From Candidatus Pelagibacterales bacterium (GTDB lineage Bacteria > Pseudomonadota > Alphaproteobacteria > TMED109), in assembly GCA_002732015.1 (NCBI GenBank), contig PCCU01000054.1, positions 1 through 31,255 of the forward strand: 31,255 bases of DNA, written 5' to 3'. Positions 15,136 through 22,800 of this stretch are shown here, piece by piece. Under the pieces are notes generated by a model. The model was not told the DNA's origin. It worked only from the letters and a program-made list of their open reading frames with translations, and did no database searches. Position 1 is the stretch's first letter; every line of letters starts with the position of its first letter. Position numbers and translations under genes: made by a program.

Positions 15136-16227
15136 ATGTCTAGTAATACCTTTGGAAAAATATTAAGTCTTACAACATGGGGCGAAAGTCACGGCAAAGA
15201 GATAGGAGCTGTTTTAGATGGAGTGCCCCCAAATATTGAAATAAAAGAGTCTTTCATTCAAAAATATTTAAATCAAAGGAGGCCTGGAAAATCTAAATAT
15301 GTAACGCAAAGAAAAGAAAAAGACCTAATAAAAATAGTTTCAGGTTTATTTGAAGGAAAGTCTACTGGGTCACCTATAGGAATGGTCATAAAAAATTCTG
15401 ACGCAAAAGGAAAAGATTACGAAGAAATTAAAAAAAAATTTAGACCTGCACACGCAGATTATACTTATTTTAAAAAATATGGGATAAGAGACTATAGAGG
15501 TGGAGGAAGGTCTAGCGCAAGGGAGACAGCTATGAGAGTAGCTGCAGGAGCTATTGCAAGACTAATTCTTGGACCAAAAGTAATTATTACAGGAGCTGTC
15601 ATTCAATTAGGTAAAAAAAAAATTAATAAAAAAAGATGGGATGATAGTTTTATATCAAAAAATAATTTATTCTGTCCGGATCCTAAAGCTGTTCAAGACT
15701 GGGAAAACTACCTAACTAAAATTAGAAAGTCAGGAAGTTCTTGTGGAGCCTTAGTTGAAGTAAGAGTGAGAGGTATGCCCGTTGGACTAGGAGAACCAAT
15801 TTATGGAAAACTAGATGCGGAAATTGCATCAGCGTTAATGGGAATAAATGCTGTAAAAGGGGTAGAAATAGGTGCTGGATTTAATGTAGTCTCTATGTTA
15901 GGAGAACAAAACTCTGATGAGATGGTGGTTAATAAAAATGGTGAGATGAATTTTCTTTCTAATAATGCTGGAGGTGTTTTAGGAGGAATATCCTCAGGAC
16001 AAGACCTCATTTGTAGATTAGCGGTAAAACCAACCTCATCTATATTAAAATATCAAAAAACGATAACTACAGAAAATAAAAATACAAAAATTAGAACTAT
16101 AGGTAGACATGATCCATGCGTAGGTATTAGGTGTGTCCCTGTAGCAGAGGCAATGATTGCATTAGTATTAGCTGATCAAATTTTAAGAAACAATAGCTCA
16201 GGTCATACCATAGAAATGAAAAGTTAA
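15136..16227 (+). CDS. aroC: Chorismate synthase AroC
   Basis: A 363-residue protein. TWGESHG (about 14-20), RRPGKSKYVTQRKE (about 48-61), RGGGRSSARETAMRVAAGA (about 123-141) and GRHDPCVGIRCVPVAEAM near the C-terminus are the FMN- and EPSP-binding signatures. It makes chorismate from 5-enolpyruvylshikimate-3-phosphate with reduced FMN as cofactor. It starts directly after the fabI stop and its own stop shares one base with the next ATG (TAATG). Confidence 0.96.
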   Translation: MSSNTFGKILSLTTWGESHGKEIGAVLDGVPPNIEIKESFIQKYLNQRRPGKSKYVTQRKEKDLIKIVSGLFEGKSTGSPIGMVIKNSDAKGKDYEEIKKKFRPAHADYTYFKKYGIRDYRGGGRSSARETAMRVAAGAIARLILGPKVIITGAVIQLGKKKINKKRWDDSFISKNNLFCPDPKAVQDWENYLTKIRKSGSSCGALVEVRVRGMPVGLGEPIYGKLDAEIASALMGINAVKGVEIGAGFNVVSMLGEQNSDEMVVNKNGEMNFLSNNAGGVLGGISSGQDLICRLAVKPTSSILKYQKTITTENKNTKIRTIGRHDPCVGIRCVPVAEAMIALVLADQILRNNSSGHTIEMKS

Positions 16228-16802
16228 TGGTTAAAAAAAAAGAAAAGTATTGGTCACTAAAAATTCCTATTAATCTTTCTAAAATTGATAGTGAAATGAA
16301 AGAATATTTTTTAGTTTGTGAAAAAAAGTTAGGTATAGTCCCTAATATTTTAAAAACTAATACAATTAATAAAGAAAAGTTTGACGCCTTTAATGCTTTC
16401 TACAATAGATTAATGCAACAAGAAAATTTTTTAATGAAATTTGAAAAAGAAATGATAGCTGTAGTGGTATCTTCAATTAATCGTTGCTTATATTGTTGCG
16501 TATCTCACTCCTACACTCTAGGAAAACTTTTAAAAGATCCTGTAGCATCAAAAAATATATTAATAAATTATAAGACAGCCAATTTGAATAATAAGCATAC
16601 TAAAATGTTGGACTTTGTTGCTAAACTAACCAGTTCAAGTCATCTTATTAATGAGACTGACAGAGATGGTTTAAGAAAGGTAAAATTTACTGAAAATCAA
16701 ATACTAGAAATTATTGAGGTTTGTTCATTTTTTAATATGACTAATAGAATTGCATCTGGAACAGATATGAGGCCTAATAAGGAGTATTACTTTTCGCAAT
16801 AA
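16227..16802 (+). CDS. AhpD-like/carboxymuconolactone decarboxylase-family peroxidase-related protein
   Basis: A 191-residue helical protein. CLYCCVSH contains Cys87-x2-Cys90-x3-His94, the redox motif of AhpD-type proteins, and IVPNILKT near residue 40 is typical of the peroxidase-related subgroup. AhpD reduces a partner peroxiredoxin, and members of this subgroup are mostly uncharacterised. It is translationally coupled to aroC (TAATG). Its 3' end overlaps the convergent tlyA by 16 bases. Confidence 0.82.
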   Translation: MVKKKEKYWSLKIPINLSKIDSEMKEYFLVCEKKLGIVPNILKTNTINKEKFDAFNAFYNRLMQQENFLMKFEKEMIAVVVSSINRCLYCCVSHSYTLGKLLKDPVASKNILINYKTANLNNKHTKMLDFVAKLTSSSHLINETDRDGLRKVKFTENQILEIIEVCSFFNMTNRIASGTDMRPNKEYYFSQ

Positions 16803-17520
16803 ATAAAGTATTCTTGATTACCAGCCACTCCTGTAATAGGACTTTTAATAATTTTCTTATTTTTCCAACCCTTTAATTTGAACCAATCGCTTACCTTTTT
16901 AATAGCAAGTTTTCTATAATCATTATTAGTTACTACTCCATTTTTTCCAATCATATCTTTTGATAACTCAAATTGTGGTTTAATTAATGCTAAAATTACA
17001 ATATTTTTTTTTGAGGTTATTACAATTTTTTCTAATGCTTTAGTTATACTTATAAAAGACAGATCACATGTTATAAAAGAAATTTTTGGACTTATATCAT
17101 TTATAAATAAATTTCTTACATTAGTACTTTCTATAATAGTTACCTTATTACTATTCAATAGTTTCCAATCCAAGAGTCCTTTACCTACATCAACACAGTA
17201 AATATGTTTGGCATTTTTTTTTAACAATACGTCTGTAAATCCTCCAGTCGAGGATCCTAAGTCTGCACAAACTTTATTGTCTACATTTAACTTAAGTTCC
17301 TCCAATGCAAAGTCTAACTTTATTCCTCCTCTAGATACCCAATCATGAGATTTTTTTATTAATCTAATATCTATATTATCTTGAAATTTAGTACCTGGTT
17401 TTTCAATTTTTTTTCATTTACGATAACTTTTCCTGACATAATTAAAGCTTTAGCTTTATTAACATTATCTACATATCCAAACTCAACTAATAATTTGTCT
17501 AAACGATTTTTTTGTTTCAT
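16787..17520 (-). CDS. tlyA: TlyA-family rRNA 2'-O-methyltransferase, frameshifted
   Basis: An ATG at 17520, sharing one base with the ispA stop (TGATG), opens an S4 domain: NRLDKLLVEFGYVDNVNKAK, then MSGKVIVNEKK. At an A8 run (minus strand, 17414-17407) the frame breaks. One extra A continues it as KKIEKPGTKFQDN and SHDWVSRGGIKLDFALEEL. The methyltransferase part keeps the SAM motif DLGSSTGGFTD, VDVGKG and LIKPQFEL. The repaired protein is 244 residues, the normal size. TlyA methylates cytidines in 16S/23S rRNA. Whether the break is real, a sequencing error or bypassed by slippage is open. Confidence 0.8.
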
Positions 17521-18425
17521 CAGCTAGTTCTAGAACATAAATAGTCAATTATATAAGATAAAACTTTAGTATCTTTTTTAAGAAGTAATAATTTATTTTT
17601 TGCTTGTTCTGAAAATTTTGATAATTCATTTTTTGTAAAATCTAATCCTTTAATTTTTATAAGTGTTGCTTTATTTTGTTCATCATCTTTATTAACTTTT
17701 TTTCCTAAAAGTTTCTGATTTCCTTCTTTATCTAATATGTCGTCAGTGATTTGGAATATTCTTCCTAGCATTAGACCAAACTCATATAAGACTTCTAATT
17801 CTTTTTTAGAAGCATTTCCTATAAAACCTCCTGCATAACAACAAAATGCTAAAAGTAAGCCTGTTTTTTTTTCTTGAATATTATTAAATTTTTTAATTGT
17901 TGGTTTTTTGCTTAGTTTTTCTGCTTCTAAATCTAAAAATTGGCCTGCTAACATCCCCTTATGGCCTATAGCATTACTAAAGATATTAATAAGTGCTATT
18001 TTTTTTTTATCCTCAATAGAAAAATTTTTACTCGCGAGTATGTTATAGGCATAAGTTAATAATGATGCACCCCCTAATAAAGCATTCGCTTCATCAAATT
18101 TAACGTGCACCGAAGGCTTACCTCTTCTTAAATCGTCATCATCCATACAAGGAAGATCATCATAAATTAATGAGAAACAATGTGCCATTTCAATAGCCAT
18201 GCAAGGATATTTATAAATAGAAGGCCCAACTTGATATAATGATGAAACTTCAGAAATTATAAAGGGTCTAATTCTTTTTCCTCCATTTAATACCGCATAC
18301 AACATTACTTCTTTTAAAGGTTTTGGTGCAGCAATATCTGAAAGAATTTTTTTAAGTTCTTTTTCTATATAACTTTTATTCTGGGCAAGCCTAGAGTTTA
18401 GAATATTATTGTACTTTTCTCTCAT
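17520..18425 (-). CDS. ispA: Polyprenyl (farnesyl/geranylgeranyl) diphosphate synthase
   Basis: A 301-residue trans-prenyltransferase. NGGKRIRP (about 48-55) binds isopentenyl diphosphate; the first Asp-rich motif is in YDDLPCMDDDDLRRGKP (about 88-104), and the second is TDDILD (about 225). The small-residue pattern before the first motif fits a short-chain (C15/C20) product, but chain length is not certain. It lies 17 bases after xseB and one base overlaps tlyA. In many alphaproteobacteria dxs follows ispA; here it does not. Confidence 0.92.
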   Translation of the reverse strand: MREKYNNILNSRLAQNKSYIEKELKKILSDIAAPKPLKEVMLYAVLNGGKRIRPFIISEVSSLYQVGPSIYKYPCMAIEMAHCFSLIYDDLPCMDDDDLRRGKPSVHVKFDEANALLGGASLLTYAYNILASKNFSIEDKKKIALINIFSNAIGHKGMLAGQFLDLEAEKLSKKPTIKKFNNIQEKKTGLLLAFCCYAGGFIGNASKKELEVLYEFGLMLGRIFQITDDILDKEGNQKLLGKKVNKDDEQNKATLIKIKGLDFTKNELSKFSEQAKNKLLLLKKDTKVLSYIIDYLCSRTS

Positions 18426-18442
18426 TTTGAAACATTTTACCT

Positions 18443-18658
18443 TTAATTTTTTAAATTTGTTTCATTTTCATCTTTAATATTTTCTATTCTAAGTTTTGCC
18501 TCTTCAAGCCTTTGCTCGCATATTTTTTTTAACTCCATCCCTTTTTCATAAGCGGAAATTGCCTTTTCAAGATCAAGCTCATCATTATTTAAATTATCTA
18601 CAATCTCTTCTAAGTCTCTAAGTGCATCTTCAAAACTAATTTTATCTTTATTATTCAT
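18443..18658 (-). CDS. xseB: Exodeoxyribonuclease VII small subunit XseB
   Basis: A 71-residue, highly charged helical protein. SFEDALRDLEEIVDNL and LEKAISAYEKGMELKKICEQ are the XseB signature that forms the small-subunit helical hairpin around XseA. The complex degrades single-stranded DNA to oligonucleotides. It lies 11 bases after the OmpA/MotB-like gene and 17 before ispA; the xseB-ispA pairing is common across proteobacteria. Confidence 0.93.
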   Translation of the reverse strand: MNNKDKISFEDALRDLEEIVDNLNNDELDLEKAISAYEKGMELKKICEQRLEEAKLRIENIKDENETNLKN

Positions 18659-18669
18659 TTACATAAGTC

Positions 18670-19728
18670 CTATGGTTGAGTTAATTTTAATTCTATACGC
18701 CTATTCTTTTTTCTATTGTCCTGACTCTGATTATCTACCAATGGTCTAAACTCGCCATAACCGGCAACATTTATTCGATTTGGTTCTATTCCATTATCTA
18801 TCATTATTCTTGCTACAGCAATTGCTCTAGCTACCGATAACTCCCAATTGGAAGGAAACTCATTATTTGAAATAGGAACATTATCTGTATGCCCTTCAAC
18901 TTGAATTATCCAATTTATTTTACTGGGTATTTTTTTTGTTATAGCCTTCAAAAGGTTACTAATTTCATATAATCTTTCCTTTCCCTTTGTTCCTATTTCT
19001 GCGGATCCAGACATAAAAAGAATCTCAGACTGAAGTACAAACCTATCCCCCACAATATTTATTTCTTTTTGATTTTTTAAAATTTCTTTTAGTCTCCCAA
19101 AAAACTCTGATCTGTACTCAGAAAGCTCACCAATTTTTTCTTTTAACGCCACGTCTAACTTTACTTTTAGATTTTCTATTTCCGTATTTTTTGTTTCTAC
19201 ATCAACTAAAGATAGTGATAAGGCTTCATCAAGTTCTGATAATTTACTATTTAATTGCTGAATAGTAGTGTTAAGTTCTGAGATTTCTAAATTTAATTTT
19301 GTAGAAATTTGCTTCTCACTTTTCAAGTTTAATTTTTCTATACCTAACTCTTCAAATAAAGTTGCAATCTTTCTTTCTAAATCTTTTGTATTAAGTTGAT
19401 ATTTTTTATTTAAACTTTCTTTGTCTTCTAAGTCAGTTTTTAAGTTAGTTTTTTCTAAGTTTAATATTTCTATTTGTTGATTTAATGTAGCAATTAATTC
19501 TGATAATTTTTTATTTTTCCCAATATTTTTATCTAAATCTGCGTCTAGCTTTTGTAATTGTATTTTTAAACTTTGTAATGCTGCATCCTTACCAGAAATT
19601 GATTGAGTTAAAAATGTTTGAGATATCATAAAAACTGCCAATAAAAAAACAAAAACCAATAATAAAGTTGTTATAGCGTCTACAAATCCAGGCCATATAT
19701 TAACTTGTGTGAAATTTTTTCTTCTCAT
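18670..19728 (-). CDS. MotB/OmpA-like peptidoglycan-binding stator protein with long coiled coil
   Basis: A 352-residue protein. One membrane helix near the N-terminus (about 13-40) starts with WPGFVDAITTLLLV, whose Asp17 sits where MotB/ExbD carries the proton-binding Asp. A heptad-rich coiled coil follows (about 45-200). The C-terminal OmpA domain (about 255-352) holds VEGHTDNVPI, NWELSVARA and GYGEFRPL, and should grip peptidoglycan. It lies one base after the MotA/ExbB-like gene, so the two should form a proton-driven 5:2-type inner-membrane motor. The long coiled coil and the housekeeping context argue against it being the flagellar MotB. The load it drives is unknown. Confidence 0.82.
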   Translation of the reverse strand: MRRKNFTQVNIWPGFVDAITTLLLVFVFLLAVFMISQTFLTQSISGKDAALQSLKIQLQKLDADLDKNIGKNKKLSELIATLNQQIEILNLEKTNLKTDLEDKESLNKKYQLNTKDLERKIATLFEELGIEKLNLKSEKQISTKLNLEISELNTTIQQLNSKLSELDEALSLSLVDVETKNTEIENLKVKLDVALKEKIGELSEYRSEFFGRLKEILKNQKEINIVGDRFVLQSEILFMSGSAEIGTKGKERLYEISNLLKAITKKIPSKINWIIQVEGHTDNVPISNNEFPSNWELSVARAIAVARIMIDNGIEPNRINVAGYGEFRPLVDNQSQDNRKKNRRIELKLTQP

Positions 19729-19729
19729 T

Positions 19730-20773
19730 TTATTTTTTTATTAAAGAAATTGTTTTTGCTAATACCTTTATTTGTGAAGAGAGTTCATCGAATTGTAAAA
19801 TATTTTCATCCTTTAGCTTGCTTTTTAAAACTTCAATATTGTTGTCTATATTTCTTAAATGTTCTATGCTTATTATTTCTCCTTTTTGAAATTGATTATT
19901 TCTTATATTAATTTCATCATTTATTTTTGAAATGGTATTTACAGATTTTTCAACTAATTCTTCTAATGTTTTTCTAGAATTTTCACTTTTTTCTAATGAC
20001 TTTTGTAGGTTTGCTATACCTTCTGCGGTTTCTGCTAAAAGAGCAACAATATATTCTTCATTTACGCCATCTCCCCTATTTATATTGGATATACCTTTTC
20101 TGCTTAAATTATGAAGTGTATCTTCTACGTACATTAAAAAATCATTTTGGGCTTTTGATAATTGGAGATCAACAAAACCCAAACTTAATGATCCTGCCAG
20201 TCCAAAAAGAGAGGTTGCAAATGCTGTTCCCATACCAGAAAGTGGTGCTTTTAATGCTTCTTTTAGACTTAGGAATGTCAAAAGAACATTATCTTCTTCT
20301 ATACTTAATTCTCCTATAGTTTTTCCCACAGCTTCAATAGTAATAAGTAATCCCCAAAAAGTTCCTAAAAGTCCTAAAAAAACTAGTACTACAACCAAAT
20401 ATTTATTAACTTCTTTATCAAAGTCCATCTTGGCAGTTATTCTTTCAAATAGAATGATTGCTTTACGTTCTTCTATTGCCATTTCTTTTTGTTTACTCAA
20501 TTCATCTAGTATATCTTTTAAAAGTTTTGGAGTTTTCTTTAAAGATGTTATTTTACCATTTAAAAGATTAGATAACCTCTCTTGTTCACTCTTTATTTGT
20601 AATATATTCCTTAGACACAAAAATACTCCTAAAAAAAAAAGTAACAAAATAGCAGTATTTAATTCTTTATTGTATAGAAAAACAGTTTTTAGATAATTAA
20701 AGTTGCTAAAAGTAATAGCTAGTAAAAAGAAAATAAATACTATAATTCTTATAACATATTTATTATACAACAT
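19730..20773 (-). CDS. MotA/TolQ/ExbB-like proton channel protein
   Basis: A 347-residue membrane protein. Two N-terminal hydrophobic segments (about 8-27 and 38-55) are followed by a cytoplasmic helix, then the conserved pair YLVVVLVFLGLLGTFWGLLI and LSGMGTAFATSLFGLAGSL, which line the MotA/TolQ/ExbB channel. A C-terminal coiled-coil tail of about 110 residues follows. With the downstream OmpA-domain protein it should form an ion-driven stator-like complex. It lies 57 bases after the small OmpA-like gene. Confidence 0.82.
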   Translation of the reverse strand: MLYNKYVIRIIVFIFFLLAITFSNFNYLKTVFLYNKELNTAILLLFFLGVFLCLRNILQIKSEQERLSNLLNGKITSLKKTPKLLKDILDELSKQKEMAIEERKAIILFERITAKMDFDKEVNKYLVVVLVFLGLLGTFWGLLITIEAVGKTIGELSIEEDNVLLTFLSLKEALKAPLSGMGTAFATSLFGLAGSLSLGFVDLQLSKAQNDFLMYVEDTLHNLSRKGISNINRGDGVNEEYIVALLAETAEGIANLQKSLEKSENSRKTLEELVEKSVNTISKINDEINIRNNQFQKGEIISIEHLRNIDNNIEVLKSKLKDENILQFDELSSQIKVLAKTISLIKK

Positions 20774-20830
20774 GATAGAATGATACTACAACTTTGCGTT
20801 TATAAATAGTTTTTTATAAATTTAAAATGT

Positions 20831-21442
20831 TTAGTTTACTTCAATAATTATAACGTCTGTAAAACCTTCATCGTTTTCTTCAGTTCCTAAGGCTCTTACC
20901 AAGATATTAGTGGCTGGGAACTCATTTTCTACAAAAAGGCTTCTTATTTCTAAGGCTCTACTTAATGATGTTCTCCTAGCTTCACTGCTACCTTTATTAC
21001 TTTGAGACGCGTAAGACTTTATAGTTAAAATATTCTCTTTGTTAAAATTACTAGATATTTCTATAATTTTAATTACATCTTTTTGACTCAGCTTAATCTT
21101 GTTAGGCTTATAAATAATACGAAATTTATTATCCTTAAATATTATAGAGTTTTCAGAACCTTTATCAATTTCCTCAGCTATTTTATTGATAGTAGAATCT
21201 TTATTTTTTACTACATTTTTCTCTTTTTTAATAGCTCCTTCTTTAGCTTTATCTTTTTTGTTGATTTTTTCTTTTTTTTTTAAGTCTTCGTTAGAGGCTT
21301 TATTTTTTTTATTGTCACTAGATGTAATGGAGGTATCTTTGGTTTTATTTTTTTTTATAAGATAAGACTCTTGAGAAAAACTAAAGTTGTAGAATACTAT
21401 TAGATTAAAAATTATTAGGAAAAAATTTTTAATATAACTCAT
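20831..21442 (-). CDS. Exported Lys-rich protein with degenerate OmpA-like C-terminal domain
   Basis: A 203-residue protein with an N-terminal hydrophobic signal (about 5-23, ending FSFSQES), a very Lys-rich polar linker (about 30-90) and a C-terminal part (about 100-203) whose SSEARRTSLSRALEIRSLF and LVRALGTEEN resemble an OmpA-family domain. The usual peptidoglycan-binding Asp wording is not clear. Periplasmic or membrane-anchored location is inferred. It overlaps the IMPase-like gene by 4 bases and precedes the MotA/ExbB-like gene, so it may be a partner of that motor. Confidence 0.68.
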   Translation of the reverse strand: MSYIKNFFLIIFNLIVFYNFSFSQESYLIKKNKTKDTSITSSDNKKNKASNEDLKKKEKINKKDKAKEGAIKKEKNVVKNKDSTINKIAEEIDKGSENSIIFKDNKFRIIYKPNKIKLSQKDVIKIIEISSNFNKENILTIKSYASQSNKGSSEARRTSLSRALEIRSLFVENEFPATNILVRALGTEENDEGFTDVIIIEVN

Positions 21443-22203
21443 AATTTATAATCCAAGATATCAGCAATATAATTATTAGAATAAAAAAAAATATTATTTT
21501 TAATTTTTTTCTTATAGATAATTCCTCCCGACTCTTTTATAAAAAGGGTTCCTGGGTCTGGAGTTTTGTCAAAATCTTCTTCACTGACATAACAATCTAT
21601 TTTTCCAGACGAAAGGTTTGCTAAATCTAAACATCTACAACCAAAAATTCTAAATTCTGACTTTATATTATTAAAGAAATTTGTTTTTGTAAACTTTATG
21701 AATATCTCATTATCATCAAAAGCAAATAAAGCCTCTGATAAATTTTTAGTAGAAGAAAATCTTATTCTTGAATTATTGACAAAAGCACCTCTTCCCTTTT
21801 CTGCGAAATATAACTCATCTTTAATAGGGTCGTAAACAACTGATGCTTCTGGTTCAAATTTATTATAATATGTAGCTGAAGTAGCAAAGTAACTAAACCC
21901 CTTTGAAAAATTATTAATACCTGATATTGGCTTAATTAAACAAAATTTTTCTTCTTTTTTATTTGATAATTCAAGTTTGCTTTTCTTATTTTTTTTAAAG
22001 AAAAAATTCCAATCAGGTCTTGCATTTTTAAGTTCTGAAAATATTAAATCCTGAGTATTTTGATATGCGTTATCTACAAAATTTATTACATTTGAACGAG
22101 AGTTTTGAAGTTTTTCAAGTTCTCCAAAGTCTCTTCTCAAGTTTTTTGCAGCTTTTAAAATTGCATTACTTAAAATCTGAATATTGGATGATGATGAAAG
22201 CAT
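21439..22203 (-). CDS. Inositol-monophosphatase family protein lacking metal ligands (probable pseudoenzyme)
   Basis: A 254-residue IMPase-fold protein, recognised from NFVDNAYQNTQDLIFSEL, the motif-A region LIKPISGINNFSKG (about 89-102), VYDPIKDELYFAEKGRGAF (about 123-141) and DPGTLFIKESGG (about 216-227). Active members have DPxDGTxNF; here both Asp are gone (K91, S94). The GEE metal site before it is missing, and the WDxAAG Asp is replaced (about T214). It should not hydrolyse phosphate in the usual way. E. coli SuhB is known to work in rRNA transcription complexes independently of catalysis, so a structural role is possible. It abuts efp, a common alphaproteobacterial neighbour. Confidence 0.75.
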   Translation of the reverse strand: MLSSSSNIQILSNAILKAAKNLRRDFGELEKLQNSRSNVINFVDNAYQNTQDLIFSELKNARPDWNFFFKKNKKSKLELSNKKEEKFCLIKPISGINNFSKGFSYFATSATYYNKFEPEASVVYDPIKDELYFAEKGRGAFVNNSRIRFSSTKNLSEALFAFDDNEIFIKFTKTNFFNNIKSEFRIFGCRCLDLANLSSGKIDCYVSEEDFDKTPDPGTLFIKESGGIIYKKKIKNNIFFYSNNYIADILDYKL

Positions 22204-22770
22204 TTAATTTTTTGCTTTTTCAACATAAGTAAATGTGGTTGATGACAAAATGATAAATGTATTATTTTCAACATGACCAGGAACCATTATTTTAAAACCA
22301 TTTGATAATATTGCAGGTTTAAAAGAAGATGCAGCAGTTTGACCTTTTATTACTGCCTCAGTCTCCACTACTTTTTCCTTTATGTGTTCAGGTAGCTTGA
22401 GTGAAACTGGAGAGTCTTCTACAAATTCTACTGAAACCAACATATTATCTTGTAAGAAAATTGCTAATTCTCCTACCAAGTCAGAATTTAAAGTAATTTG
22501 CTCAAAATTAGTGGTATCCATGAAATAAAAACCTTGGTCATCTTTATAAGAAAATTGAAACTCTTTACTTTCTACAAACAGCCTGTCAACATCCTCATTG
22601 GCCCTAAACCTTTCATTTAACTTAGAACTATCTTTTAAATTTTTTAATTCCACTTGAGCAAAGGCTCCGCCTTTGCCTGGTTTAACTGCTTGAGTGGACA
22701 CTACTTTCCAATCTGCCCCTTTATGACTTATAATCATACCAACTTTTAAATTGTTACCACTTACTTTCAT
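22204..22770 (-). CDS. efp: Elongation factor P
   Basis: A 188-residue EF-P with three beta-barrel domains. The tip of domain I reads VKPGKGGAF, with Lys33 at the position that is modified in other bacteria; NERFRANEDVDR and the final SNGFKIMVPGHVENN complete the family signature. It relieves ribosome stalling at polyproline stretches. No lysyl-modifying gene (epmA/epmB) is in the window. It lies 30 bases after the thiE-like gene and directly before the IMPase-like gene. Confidence 0.96.
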   Translation of the reverse strand: MKVSGNNLKVGMIISHKGADWKVVSTQAVKPGKGGAFAQVELKNLKDSSKLNERFRANEDVDRLFVESKEFQFSYKDDQGFYFMDTTNFEQITLNSDLVGELAIFLQDNMLVSVEFVEDSPVSLKLPEHIKEKVVETEAVIKGQTAASSFKPAILSNGFKIMVPGHVENNTFIILSSTTFTYVEKAKN

Positions 22771-22800
22771 ATTTTAAATAATAAGATAATTAATGTTAAA

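Noticed and set aside
19996..20319. Plus-strand open frame of 107 codons
   Set aside because: It is antisense to the MotA/ExbB-like gene and shows no family motif.
18670..20773. ZorAB-like anti-phage defence motor
   Set aside because: The channel/OmpA pair has no ZorC, ZorD or ZorE partner and sits in a housekeeping run beside xseB and ispA.
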